The notes under the pieces were generated by a model. That model was not told the DNA's origin. It saw only the letters and a list, made by a program, of their open reading frames with translations, and did not search any database. From contig NZ_QARE02000004.1 in NCBI RefSeq assembly GCF_003052515.2, positions 1-64,000 of the forward strand: DNA of 64,000 bases, in the 5' to 3' direction. This DNA is from Pseudomonas sp. RIT409. GTDB lineage: Bacteria; Pseudomonadota; Gammaproteobacteria; Pseudomonadales; Pseudomonadaceae. This document shows positions 25,903-34,596 of the stretch, piece after piece. Within the stretch, counting starts at the first letter, position 1. Each line of letters begins with the position of its first letter. Made by a program: the position numbers and the translations under genes.

Positions 25903-27049
25903 GATGACTCACTCCCTGTTGGCGAGCCCGGCCGGCAAAAAGATGATATTTGCGGCCCAGTTCTGCCGCACACGCCGCCGCATCCTGAACCTTCATGTCA
26001 GGCATGAAATAACCGAGCAACTCTTCCATGACGTTCATCTGCTCACGACCGAAGACAACCGTGCCATCGGCGAGGATGGCCTGGATACCATCCTGACGCT
26101 GGCCGGCTTCGTTGATGGAAATGGCTTCCTCACGGCGCAGGCCGTAGGGCAAACCGAGCAGGATTTGCCCCATGCCGACCTTCACCGGATAACCGCCCGG
26201 CAAACCGTGGGGGCCTGGCGCATGCACGTGGACTTCTTGTTCGGAAAACAGATTCTCGATCACCGACACTGCCGACATGGCCGTCAGGTACTGCCCATCG
26301 ACACCGCCGAGCCGCCGGAACCGATCGGCGACGAGGGCGAACACCTCATGCGGATCGAATTCTTCACTGCGCTCACGTCCGTCTATCCAGCAGCAGAGAT
26401 TGAAGTTGGCCGCTGACGGCAACCCCCGCCGGGGCACCGCGTGGCTGAAAAAATGCTGGCCCACCAGTTTCACGTACACCCGCGTCGGTTCACAGCGGGC
26501 CAGGCGAGCAATGGCGCTGCGGGTGGCGGGCACCAGATTGGCAATGTTGCCGACCCCGACATCCGGCGCCATTCCCACTTTGTAAAGCACCGGGTTGACC
26601 GCATCAGGAAAGGCCGCGTTGACCACCAACGCTTTGGGACAGGCCTGTTTGACCGAACGCATCAGGGCGTAGGCCGGGGCCAGGTGCATGGGTAACCAAG
26701 GCCCCAGTTGCGCCTGATCGAGCGCCTCGAATGTCGCCTTGGGCAACTGCGTAATGATGCGCCAGGATTGCAGGGAGGCGCAGTTGACGATGATGTCGGG
26801 CTTGATGCGCGCCAAGGTCTGAGCGTTGCGATCGATCCAACCTTCCACCAGGTCCATTTCCCAACACTCGATGTGCGCCGACACGTCGAGCTGCAACGCG
26901 CCCAGGCGCACCAGGTTACCCAGACGCGTAACCTGCTCGAGGTTGCGACTGGCAAGGTGGAACTCGAATTGATTGCGTGGCAGCAGTATTTGCAGAATCT
27001 GCAGGCACAGATTCCCACCGCCGACGATAAGCAGCTTCTTGCGTTGCAT
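25862..27049 (-). CDS. NAD(P)-binding Rossmann protein (saccharopine-dehydrogenase-like)
   Basis: A 395-residue protein with an N-terminal dinucleotide-binding fold (LLIVGGGNLCLQILQ) and ASRNLEQV at the end of strand 2, suggesting NADP preference. The rest, with PDIIVNCASLQSW and NAAFPDAVNP, has the general shape of saccharopine- or homospermidine-type dehydrogenases, which reduce imines or oxidise secondary amines. I cannot assign a specific family. It sits between the SDR and methyltransferase genes, and GGAGA precedes the ATG at 27049. Confidence 0.6.
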   Translation of the reverse strand: MQRKKLLIVGGGNLCLQILQILLPRNQFEFHLASRNLEQVTRLGNLVRLGALQLDVSAHIECWEMDLVEGWIDRNAQTLARIKPDIIVNCASLQSWRIITQLPKATFEALDQAQLGPWLPMHLAPAYALMRSVKQACPKALVVNAAFPDAVNPVLYKVGMAPDVGVGNIANLVPATRSAIARLARCEPTRVYVKLVGQHFFSHAVPRRGLPSAANFNLCCWIDGRERSEEFDPHEVFALVADRFRRLGGVDGQYLTAMSAVSVIENLFSEQEVHVHAPGPHGLPGGYPVKVGMGQILLGLPYGLRREEAISINEAGQRQDGIQAILADGTVVFGREQMNVMEELLGYFMPDMKVQDAAACAAELGRKYHLFAGRARQQGVSHHGNEERSSARRCG

Positions 27050-27089
27050 GACAGTTCTCCCTGTCGCCTCTGTCCTGCTCAACCCCGGG

Positions 27090-27815
27090 TTAGCGGGGGT
27101 AAGCACCATTGTCCACGGGTATGACTTTTCCAGTCAGGTGCCGACTCTGGTCAGAAAGCAAGAACATGATCACGTCGGCTACGCCTTCGGGCTTGAGCGG
27201 GTCTTCGATGATTTCCTGTCGTTGGTATTCTTCACAACGGTGCGGGGGGATCCGATGGTAAATGGACGTGTTGCGCACCAATGCGGGCGACACGGCGTTG
27301 ACCCGCACGCGCGGCGCGAAATTCCAGGCGTTGGCCTTCGTCAGCCCGATCACCCCGGCCTTGGTGGCGCCGTAGAGCGCGTCCATGCTGCCCACCTCCC
27401 CCGCCACCGACGTGATGTTGATAATGCTGCGCGTATGCAGGGCCTGCGACTCATGCAGGGCGAAATCTTTCGACAGGTACACCAGCGACTTGAGGTTCAC
27501 CGTCCAGATTTCCTCGATCTCCTGATCGTCGTAGTCATACACGCTTTTGCCGTGATACAGGCCGGCGTTGTTGACCAACCCGTGCAGCGTACTGTGGTGT
27601 TTGTAAAGGTTACCGATGAAGTGGCGGTAGACCTCCGCACGCGAAAAATCCACCAGATGGGTTTCCAGGCGATTGGGCGCGGCAACGTCCTGCAAGGCCC
27701 GTAGCCCATGCCGATCCTTGTCGGCGGCAATCACGAAATACCCGGCCTCGATGCAGGCGAGGGTCGTTGCCCTGCCGATGCCGTTTGCAGCACCGGTAAT
27801 CACGATTTTTCTCAT
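27090..27815 (-). CDS. Short-chain dehydrogenase/reductase
   Basis: A 241-residue classical SDR: cofactor loop TGAANGIGRA, Asp in IAADKDRH at the end of strand 2 (NAD-type), NNAGLYHG, the catalytic Ser in NITSVAG, and the YGATK Tyr/Lys pair. It should oxidise or reduce a hydroxyl or carbonyl of the cluster's metabolite. Its start overlaps the sulfotransferase stop by four bases (ATGA), so the two are translationally coupled. Confidence 0.88.
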   Translation of the reverse strand: MRKIVITGAANGIGRATTLACIEAGYFVIAADKDRHGLRALQDVAAPNRLETHLVDFSRAEVYRHFIGNLYKHHSTLHGLVNNAGLYHGKSVYDYDDQEIEEIWTVNLKSLVYLSKDFALHESQALHTRSIINITSVAGEVGSMDALYGATKAGVIGLTKANAWNFAPRVRVNAVSPALVRNTSIYHRIPPHRCEEYQRQEIIEDPLKPEGVADVIMFLLSDQSRHLTGKVIPVDNGAYPR

Positions 27816-28549
27816 GGGTGGCCCTGCTGCACGAATTGATTCATGCGCTCGTAGAAGGGGCGATGGACTTGGTAATAGGCCATCAGATGAGGGTGGGCGG
27901 TCAGCAGGTCGTCATCGAGCCGCTCGGCGCCCGCCCTGATATGCGTGCTCTGCTCGGCTTCCTTGTGCCAGCGGCGCCAGGCTTTCCACTGATCGGGGCA
28001 AGCGATCTCCCAGCGCATCGCGTGGGGCAGAAACTCCAACTGCAAGTGATCGCACAGCTTGCGTACCGTCTCATCGGGGCGTCTTGCCAGATCGTCTCCA
28101 TCGATGACATAGGGAATTTTCCCGGTCAGCTTGGTGACGCGACAGAAGATCTCGTACAGCGCCTGATGGCCCACGGCATGCAAGGACATCTCGGCGAATA
28201 CCTGAAAATGCGAAACGATGGCCCGAGCCGGCTCTCGGATAATGAACACATGCTGGTGTTCCAGTAGGAACTGCCCATCGGCTTTCAACTCGTCCAGGCA
28301 GTGGTAACACATGTCCTTGTGAAATACGTTTCGCCTCTGCCTCGCGCTGCGCAGCAGTTCGCGAACGCCCTCATAGGTGGTGGGCAAGCCGCAGTCGAGA
28401 TCGTCATGGGGGATCGCCGACTGTTCGTTGAACGCCACGTGGGCGAAGGGTTCGTGGAAGACTTCAAAATCACCGCGCTCGATGAACACGCGCTCCAGCA
28501 CGGTCGAACGCGAGCGGGGATGAGCCCAGAGGGCGATCATGCGATTCAT
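27812..28549 (-). CDS. PAPS-dependent sulfotransferase-like protein
   Basis: A 245-residue protein with sulfotransferase motifs: the 5'-phosphosulfate loop HPRSRSTVLERVF at about 8-20 (family form PRSxST) and the 3'-phosphate segment FIIREPARAIVSHFQ near 108-122 with the Arg/Ser pair. Such enzymes move sulfate from PAPS to a hydroxyl or amine. An APS kinase gene in the same cluster would feed it. The start overlaps the transaldolase-like stop by ATGA. Acceptor unknown. Confidence 0.82.
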   Translation of the reverse strand: MNRMIALWAHPRSRSTVLERVFIERGDFEVFHEPFAHVAFNEQSAIPHDDLDCGLPTTYEGVRELLRSARQRRNVFHKDMCYHCLDELKADGQFLLEHQHVFIIREPARAIVSHFQVFAEMSLHAVGHQALYEIFCRVTKLTGKIPYVIDGDDLARRPDETVRKLCDHLQLEFLPHAMRWEIACPDQWKAWRRWHKEAEQSTHIRAGAERLDDDLLTAHPHLMAYYQVHRPFYERMNQFVQQGHP

Positions 28550-29772
28550 GACGCGCGCTCCAACGGCCGTTGGACGCTCGCAGGGCAAACGCTTTCCACC
28601 GCTCGGCTCGCCCTGACGAACGCCACCAGCCGTTCATGACCCTGACGCGCGTTGGCTGCTGCCGTGATGAACGCAGGATGCTGCCTGAATCGGGCTGGCG
28701 GCAGATCACCCTCGAAATACGCCTGATTGAAATACGGAAGGGCGATGAGCCTGTTCATCACTCGCCTGGGCACCTGCACCCATTCCGTCGCCGGCGTGAC
28801 GGCACGGTCGAGCTGGTAACGCCGGATGAGGAATTCGATGATTTCAGGAGTCAAGGTGTACAGCGTGGTGTCCGCCCCGGTGCGCTGCAAATGCCAACAA
28901 TGCTCTCGCCCTCGCCGATCGGTATCCACCTTCAGGCTGCACAGCAACACGCGTGCGGGGGTTTGCCAGCGCCGCATCAACGCCTGAATGGCCTGGTAAA
29001 TCGCCAACTCCGCCCAGCGTCTGTCAACCGGCGTCAGACGCAGGCGACGGTGACGTGCCTGACGCTCGAATTCGGCTTCGGCACCCAGCCGCCCTATCAT
29101 GAAACTGATGACGTACCGTGCGCGCCGGGTGTCGACGCCGTCCACCTCAGCGCGCAAGCGTCCCGCATGAATCGCCTTGAGGCAGGCGGCCGCCTGGGAC
29201 ACGGTGAAACACAGCGTGTTGTTGATCGAGCAGCCTTTGGCGACCAAAGCCTCGATCGCTCGATAACCCTCCTCGCTTCCAGGTACCTTGACCATGATAT
29301 TGGGCGCAAGCCTGGCCAGTTGCAGACCTCGGGCGACGAGTGCAGAAACATCCAGACGATCCCCTCCCTCCACTTGTGCCGACAACCAGCCTTGCCCGCC
29401 GTTGGAGCGCTGCCACAAGGGCTGCAGCACTTGCGCGCCGTCGATGATCACTTGGTCATAGAGCGCGCGGCTCACTTGAGCTTCGTCGTTATAGGGGCCA
29501 CCGGGGTGGGCTTGGATGAAATGCCGCCAGACGTCGGGGGTCCGCAAGACCTCCTGACTCACCAGGCCAGGATTGGTCGTGGCTCCACTCAGGCCCCACG
29601 GGCTCAAACGGAAGTGAGAGGGCATCAAGCAATCGATGTATTCAAGGGCCGTCGGGTATTTGAGTTTCATCCGGGTCTTGAATGCTTCACAGGCAACCGG
29701 CGAAGCATCCCACCACACTTCGGACTCTGGATTTTTCTGTTTAAGCAGGCGAGCGAATTCGGGGACGTCCAT
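28546..29772 (-). CDS. Transaldolase-family protein, aldolase-like active site
   Basis: A 408-residue member of the transaldolase/FSA fold family, longer than the usual 310-320. Catalytic positions by eye: Asp22 (WWDASP), Asn67 (SGATTNPGL), Schiff-base Lys162 (NIMVKVPGSEEG) and Thr186 (NNTLCF). Where E. coli TalB has Glu96 in STEVD, this protein has Gln133 in SAQVE, as in fructose-6-phosphate aldolase. A carbon-carbon bond-forming or -cleaving step is likely. It is the first gene of the minus-strand cluster; the ATG at 29772 follows AAGGA. Confidence 0.8.
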   Translation of the reverse strand: MDVPEFARLLKQKNPESEVWWDASPVACEAFKTRMKLKYPTALEYIDCLMPSHFRLSPWGLSGATTNPGLVSQEVLRTPDVWRHFIQAHPGGPYNDEAQVSRALYDQVIIDGAQVLQPLWQRSNGGQGWLSAQVEGGDRLDVSALVARGLQLARLAPNIMVKVPGSEEGYRAIEALVAKGCSINNTLCFTVSQAAACLKAIHAGRLRAEVDGVDTRRARYVISFMIGRLGAEAEFERQARHRRLRLTPVDRRWAELAIYQAIQALMRRWQTPARVLLCSLKVDTDRRGREHCWHLQRTGADTTLYTLTPEIIEFLIRRYQLDRAVTPATEWVQVPRRVMNRLIALPYFNQAYFEGDLPPARFRQHPAFITAAANARQGHERLVAFVRASRAVESVCPASVQRPLERAS

Positions 29773-30326
29773 GACACGAGTCCTTTGCCAACTGTCCATC
29801 GGGAGAAGTAAGAGATGACCTTCGAACCGAGCAAACGGCCAGCTTTTTCAAGCTGTTGAACAGCGGCTAATGAGCATCCGGAAGTAAAGATGGATCCATA
29901 CGGATTACCTGTCAAACGCGTTTTGATGGAATATTAATCACTAAAGATTATTTATGATTAACTTCTTATAACTATATATTCGATTCGATGCAGTTTTCTC
30001 CTGCCTCTCCGGGTACGTGAATTCGAATGAAGGGCGCTGCCGGAAACATCACCCATTAATGATCTGTTTTCCTGCACGCTTTCATCCGTGCAATCAGCCG
30101 TTATCGATTTAATCAGTTGGAATATCCCACCGGATGAATGGCTTTCGCATGATCAGCACCGTTACAAAGGGCGAATTGCAGCGGCTGCGACGGGACCCAT
30201 GGCGTCTCCTCCGTGCGACACGTAAATTGGTAGAGGGCTCGAGTCACCGTCTCCGTGCGGTGATCGAGTTCATCATGCACCGCCCTGCCGGGGGTGGGCC
30301 CATCGAAAAAGAACAGGAGCGTGACC
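29773..30326. other. AT-rich divergent intergenic region
   Basis: About 550 bases between the minus-strand sulfo-metabolite cluster and the plus-strand cytochrome b561 gene. The stretch 29925-30000 is strongly AT-rich and contains an inverted repeat (29934-29961). It should hold the promoters of both units; none could be placed with confidence. A 70-codon frame at 30134-30346 lacks a ribosome site and is not called. Confidence 0.6.
29934..29961. promoter_or_regulatory. Candidate operator: TTAATCA/TGATTAA inverted repeat
   Basis: Perfect seven-base arms, TTAATCA (29934-29940) and TGATTAA (29955-29961), have centres 21 bases apart, two turns of DNA, suiting a dimeric regulator. It lies 162 bases upstream of the transaldolase-like start in the only AT-rich block here. 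AT-rich DNA produces such repeats by chance, so this is tentative. Confidence 0.35.
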
Positions 30327-30869
30327 GTGAGTACACCCTTGAATAGCGAACGTTTCAGCTACCGAGCCCGCTGGCTGCACTGGGTGATGGCCGTGTTGAT
30401 CGTATTGGCGTATGCCCTGATTCTGAGCCGGAGCCAGTTCGCCCGTGGCAGTGATATCCGGACTTTCGTGGTGCAAAGTCACTTTTGGGTGGGACTGGTG
30501 GTGTTGGTGATGGCGTTCTATCGCGTCGCGGAACGGCGCCGACATTCGCCTCCGGCCATCACGCCACCGCTCGAAGGCGCGCTGCGTCTGGCCGCAACCC
30601 TTTCGCACTACGCGCTGTATGCCTTCCTGTTCGCGCAGCCCCTGCTGGGGTTGTTCACGGTCCTTCTGGAGCGCGGCGCCCTGCCTGTACCCCTGACGTC
30701 CCTGAGCATTCCGGCCCCGTTCGCCATCGCCAAGGAAACCGCCGAAAACCTGGAGCACTACCACGTATTGCTGGGCACCATTTTCTACTACGTCATCGGG
30801 TTGCATGTGGTGGCGGCGGTCTGGCACCACTTCGTGCGCCGGGACAACACCGTCAAACGCATGGTTTGA
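30327..30869 (+). CDS. Cytochrome b561
   Basis: A 180-residue four-helix inner-membrane haem protein. Haem-ligand histidines are plausible in ARWLHWVMA (helix 1), SHFWVGLVV (helix 2), LEHYHVLLG and IGLHVVAAVWHH (helix 4). Bacterial b561 proteins move electrons between quinol and oxidants such as superoxide or periplasmic partners. The start is GTG at 30327 with AGGAG seven bases upstream. It stands alone, divergent from the sulfo-metabolite cluster. Confidence 0.9.
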   Translation: MSTPLNSERFSYRARWLHWVMAVLIVLAYALILSRSQFARGSDIRTFVVQSHFWVGLVVLVMAFYRVAERRRHSPPAITPPLEGALRLAATLSHYALYAFLFAQPLLGLFTVLLERGALPVPLTSLSIPAPFAIAKETAENLEHYHVLLGTIFYYVIGLHVVAAVWHHFVRRDNTVKRMV

Positions 30870-31055
30870 CCCGGACGGAAGAACACCTTTGCAAGATGCA
30901 GCGCAGGTCCACGCAGTACCCTGGACAAGATCAGTTCGCTGCTGACCAACCCGGCCAGAGACCTGCAAACGATTCTGCCGGGGCGGCCGCTGCGAGTGAC
31001 CTGCAGTAGGCGCGGCGCGCGGGAGTGATGGGGCATCAGAGATAAAACGCCCCCA

Positions 31056-32246
31056 TCAATGCGCCGTATCGACAGTGCCATCCACCGGATCGGGTGGCAC
31101 GGGGCCGTCCTGGCTGGTGTCGATGCTGACCACCACAGACATCCCCGGGCGCAACCGATCGACGCCCTCTTGATCGTCGTCCACCGTGATGCGCACCGGA
31201 ATGCGCTGGGCGATCTTGACGAAGTTGCCGGTGGCATTGTCGGCAGGCAGCAGACTGAATTCAGAGCCAGCGGCCGGGGAAATACGCTGGACGCGACCGC
31301 GCATCTTGCGGTTGTCCAGCGCATCGACCGTGAAGCTTACCGGCTGCCCGAGACGCACATTGGCCATCTGGGTTTCTTTCATATTGGCGATGATCCAGCG
31401 CGGACGCGGCACCAAGGCCATGAGTTGCGCCCCTGAGTTGACGTAGGCCCCCAGCCGGGTGCCAATCTGCCCCAACTGACCGTCACGGGGTGCGACGATG
31501 CGCGTGTTACTCAGGTCAATGCGTGCCAGCTCGATGGCCGCTTCGGCGTTCTTCACCGACGCTTCCAGCGAACCCCGATTGACGATCACCGTCTGCAGGT
31601 CCTGCCGGGCGATTTCCAGCGTGGCCCGCGCCTCAGCCAAGGCAGCCCTGGCCTGGGCATCGGCGGCTCGAGTCACGTCCAACTCGCTCTTGGACACCGA
31701 GCCATCGGTGACCAAGGCCGAACTGCGGCGCAGGTCCGCCGCCGCTTTCTCACTCTGAGCCTGCGCGCTGACAACCGCTGCCTGACGCTGCACGATGGTG
31801 GCTTCGGCGCTGCGACGCTGCTGCAGGTTGTTCGCCAGTGCAGCTTTCTGAATGCCCAATTGAGCCAGCCCCTGGTCCAGGTGCTGTTGGTAGATGCGAT
31901 CGTCGATACGCACCAGCAGGTCGCCGGCTTTCACCCACTGGAAATCCTGCACGGGCACTTCGAATACGTAGCCACTCAGTTGCGGCCCGATGAACGTGGT
32001 CTGCCCCCTCACCTGCGCGTTTTCAGTGCTCTCGATGGGGCTGCTGAACGGTGGGAGTTGCCAGGCGTACAACACGATCAGCACGCCTGCCAGGGCGATG
32101 CTGCCGAAGATGATCGAGGACACCAGCCGGATGCGCCCCGAGCGCGGTTGACTGGTGGCCGGCATCACCGCCGGTGCGGGCGCGTTGGCTTGCGGGGCGG
32201 ATGGGTTGCCGGGGACATCGGCAGAAGGTTTACCGGGTTCAGTCAT
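31056..32246 (-). CDS. EmrA/HlyD-type efflux periplasmic adaptor
   Basis: A 396-residue membrane-fusion protein. A proline/alanine-rich cytoplasmic N terminus (1-35) is followed by one membrane segment (about 41-65), a lipoyl domain (QLSGYVFEVPVQDFQWVKAG), a long alpha-hairpin rich in Ala and Gln (about 125-215), and a beta-barrel (VAPRDGQLGQIGTRLGAYV). It should connect the MFS pump encoded just upstream to an outer-membrane channel. No TolC-type gene is adjacent. Its ATG overlaps the pump stop (ATGA). Confidence 0.9.
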   Translation of the reverse strand: MTEPGKPSADVPGNPSAPQANAPAPAVMPATSQPRSGRIRLVSSIIFGSIALAGVLIVLYAWQLPPFSSPIESTENAQVRGQTTFIGPQLSGYVFEVPVQDFQWVKAGDLLVRIDDRIYQQHLDQGLAQLGIQKAALANNLQQRRSAEATIVQRQAAVVSAQAQSEKAAADLRRSSALVTDGSVSKSELDVTRAADAQARAALAEARATLEIARQDLQTVIVNRGSLEASVKNAEAAIELARIDLSNTRIVAPRDGQLGQIGTRLGAYVNSGAQLMALVPRPRWIIANMKETQMANVRLGQPVSFTVDALDNRKMRGRVQRISPAAGSEFSLLPADNATGNFVKIAQRIPVRITVDDDQEGVDRLRPGMSVVVSIDTSQDGPVPPDPVDGTVDTAH

Positions 32247-33922
32247 GAAGGTTGAGCGCCAGAAGGTTGAACGGAAGAGGTTGCCGGGGAAGTAGGAGTG
32301 AAAGGCGCGACAGGCTCGGTGGTGATCCACAGCCATGTCGCGCGGCTGGTAATCCAGATCGCCGTAACGATCGCGATCAGGGCGATCAACATGAACACAT
32401 CGTTATACGCCAGCGTATTGGCCTCTCGGGTGGCGGCAGTGGCCAACGCGCGGATCCCCTGGTTCGTTCGTGCCGACGGGTCGGCGATCGTGGAGAGGTA
32501 AGAACCTGCGGAACTCTGCAAGCGACTCTGCACCTGGGGGTCGAGCAACGTCACATGCTCGACGATGTGGGCCGAGTGGAACTTCTCGCGCCAGACTTGA
32601 AAAGTGCCCAGCAGTGCAGAGCCGATCAAGCTACCGACGTTCTGGGAGATTCCGAACATCACTGAAAAGCTGACCATGTTCCGCGGGTTGCTGATCACGC
32701 CGCTGATGCCCAGCACCAGTGTCGGCCCAAGGAAAAACGTGCCGCCGAATGCCAGCAGGAACTGGCTGAAATACATCTGCGGGCCTCGGGTGATGCTGGT
32801 CGAGAAACTGTCCATCATCGAACCGACCGCCATCAGCAACAACGAGATGATCAGAGGTTTGAACAGGTGCTGCGGGTTGATCGTCAGGGCGCTGACGGCC
32901 AGCCCCGCGACGCTGCCGAGCAACATGAACAGATACAAGGTGTGCAGTTGCTCGGACCCTTGGTTCAGCCCTTGCAGGAAGCCCACCGCCCCGGTCGACT
33001 GTTCGGACAGCACGATACGGGTCAGGAGCACGCCGAGGGCAAACCGGATCATCCGCCCGCTGCCCAGCCAGCGCGTGATCAACAAGGGCCGGGTTCGGTT
33101 ATGTTCGATACACAGCCCTGCCAGGATCGACGCGATGGAGTACGCCAGGGCCAAACCGATCCACGGTTCCTCCAGCCACCATTCGATGCGTCCCAGGGAC
33201 AAAGCTGCGCACAAGGCAGCGAAGCCCGATGCGAGCAAGGCGAAGGTCAGAAAGTCGAGCTTTTCGAAGGCCCGGAAGCGATCGCCCGGCGGCAACTTGA
33301 GGATCAGTACGCAGCCCAGCGACAACAGGCACATGCCCAATTCGAACAGATACAGCCCCCGCCATTCGGCGATCTGCAGCAGGTCTTCCGACACCAGCCG
33401 CGCCAGTGGAGTCGCTAACTGCGCAGTCCCCAACCCCAATACCAGGGCCTTCATCCGCCACTTTTGCGGGAAGGCCTGAATCATGTAGTACAGCCCCAGC
33501 GAGCTGAGCGCAGCCCCCACCATGCCGTGGGCCGCTCGCACGGCAACGGCCGATTCGATGTCATTGACGAACAGATGGGCGAAGGTCACCAGCGCGTAGA
33601 GCACCAGAAAACCCTCGGTAAACGCTCGCAAACCGAATTGCTGACGAAACTTCACCAACAGCAGGTTGATCGACACGTTGGTCATCACATAAGCCGCGGG
33701 TAACCAGGCGATTTCAGCCTGTGTGGCGCGCAGCGCCCCTTGCAGATATTGGAGGTTCGCAACGACCAGCGCGTTACCCAACCCGCCGGTCAAGGCCACG
33801 ATCACGCCAACAATCGCGAACGCCAAGCGTTTGGGGGTCGGGTGCAAGGGTGTGGAGGGCGAGCCGGGAATCGTCGGCCGCTCATGGGGTGCCCAGTCAT
33901 GGGGTGTGTATTTGTCGTTCAT
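32243..33922 (-). CDS. DHA2-family MFS efflux pump (EmrB-like)
   Basis: A 559-residue transporter with about 14 hydrophobic segments, the DHA2 number. The first helices contain GGLGNALVVANLQYLQGAL and then AWLPAAYVMTN, the equivalent of motif D1; GISQNVGSLIGSALLG marks the late gate region. With the EmrA-like partner encoded four bases on, it should export hydrophobic drugs or metabolites by proton antiport. The substrate is unknown; export of a product of the cluster at 24-30 kb is possible but unsupported. Confidence 0.88.
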   Translation of the reverse strand: MNDKYTPHDWAPHERPTIPGSPSTPLHPTPKRLAFAIVGVIVALTGGLGNALVVANLQYLQGALRATQAEIAWLPAAYVMTNVSINLLLVKFRQQFGLRAFTEGFLVLYALVTFAHLFVNDIESAVAVRAAHGMVGAALSSLGLYYMIQAFPQKWRMKALVLGLGTAQLATPLARLVSEDLLQIAEWRGLYLFELGMCLLSLGCVLILKLPPGDRFRAFEKLDFLTFALLASGFAALCAALSLGRIEWWLEEPWIGLALAYSIASILAGLCIEHNRTRPLLITRWLGSGRMIRFALGVLLTRIVLSEQSTGAVGFLQGLNQGSEQLHTLYLFMLLGSVAGLAVSALTINPQHLFKPLIISLLLMAVGSMMDSFSTSITRGPQMYFSQFLLAFGGTFFLGPTLVLGISGVISNPRNMVSFSVMFGISQNVGSLIGSALLGTFQVWREKFHSAHIVEHVTLLDPQVQSRLQSSAGSYLSTIADPSARTNQGIRALATAATREANTLAYNDVFMLIALIAIVTAIWITSRATWLWITTEPVAPFTPTSPATSSVQPSGAQPS

Positions 33923-34190
33923 CGAGCGAACCTGAAGAATGCGAGGCTAGGACCATGACCGCGCCGATATTACTCATCGAATGCGCACAGGGGTAACGCG
34001 TCAGGCGCAATGACACAGAGACTGCGGGGATTCTAGTTAACCCAGGGGCAGATTGCCCATCGTCGGCTGATGTTCCGCTGGTAGGCTCGGAAGTGAACCT
34101 GGTGATCGAATTGCGATCATCTATATTCAATCCTTCTCGGTGCCCGCGCGTGCGTGGACGCCTTCGCCCGGATCAACAGGCGCCCTCTTC

Positions 34191-34547
34191 ATGAAAATTC
34201 CAGGTCCCGATCACCCCATTTCCATCTCCCCGCTCAATGGCCAGGTCACCGTTCGGTTCAAGGACGTTGAGGTGGCGCACAGCGCTAACGCGCTGGAACT
34301 AAAGGAGGCCAGTTATCCACCGGTGATCTACGTGCCCCGCTCGGATATTTCGATTGAACATTTCCTTAGAACCGAACATCGAACCCATTGCCCTTACAAA
34401 GGCGATGCCTCTTATTTCAGCCTGGTGGCCAACGACGAATCCGCAGAAAACGCGGTATGGACCTATGAACACGCCTACCCGTCGGTCAAGGCCATCGAGG
34501 GCTATGTAGCGTTTTACCCGGACAAGGTGACGCTGGACGTGCACTGA
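34191..34547 (+). CDS. DUF427 domain protein
   Basis: A 118-residue protein of the DUF427 family, with VRFKDVEVAHSANALELKE, VIYVPRSDIS and THCPYKGDASYFSL, the usual single-domain bacterial form of small conserved beta-rich proteins whose activity is not firmly known. The ATG at 34191 gives the normal family start; upstream codons extend the frame without support. It lies 49 bases before the ergothioneine gene on the same strand and may share its transcript. Confidence 0.85.
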   Translation: MKIPGPDHPISISPLNGQVTVRFKDVEVAHSANALELKEASYPPVIYVPRSDISIEHFLRTEHRTHCPYKGDASYFSLVANDESAENAVWTYEHAYPSVKAIEGYVAFYPDKVTLDVH

Positions 34548-34596
34548 TCCCTGCCCCGCTCGAAGCGCTTTGGCTACACGAATCCGGAGAGAACCG

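Noticed and set aside
24482..28549. Reading the APS kinase and sulfotransferase as ordinary sulfate assimilation
   Set aside because: No cysD, cysN, cysH or transporter genes are present, and the kinase is embedded among metabolite-tailoring genes.
30134..30346. A 70-codon frame just before the cytochrome b561 gene
   Set aside because: No ribosome site, overlaps the better supported GTG start, and the arginine-rich translation matches nothing I recognise. A small leader peptide cannot be excluded.
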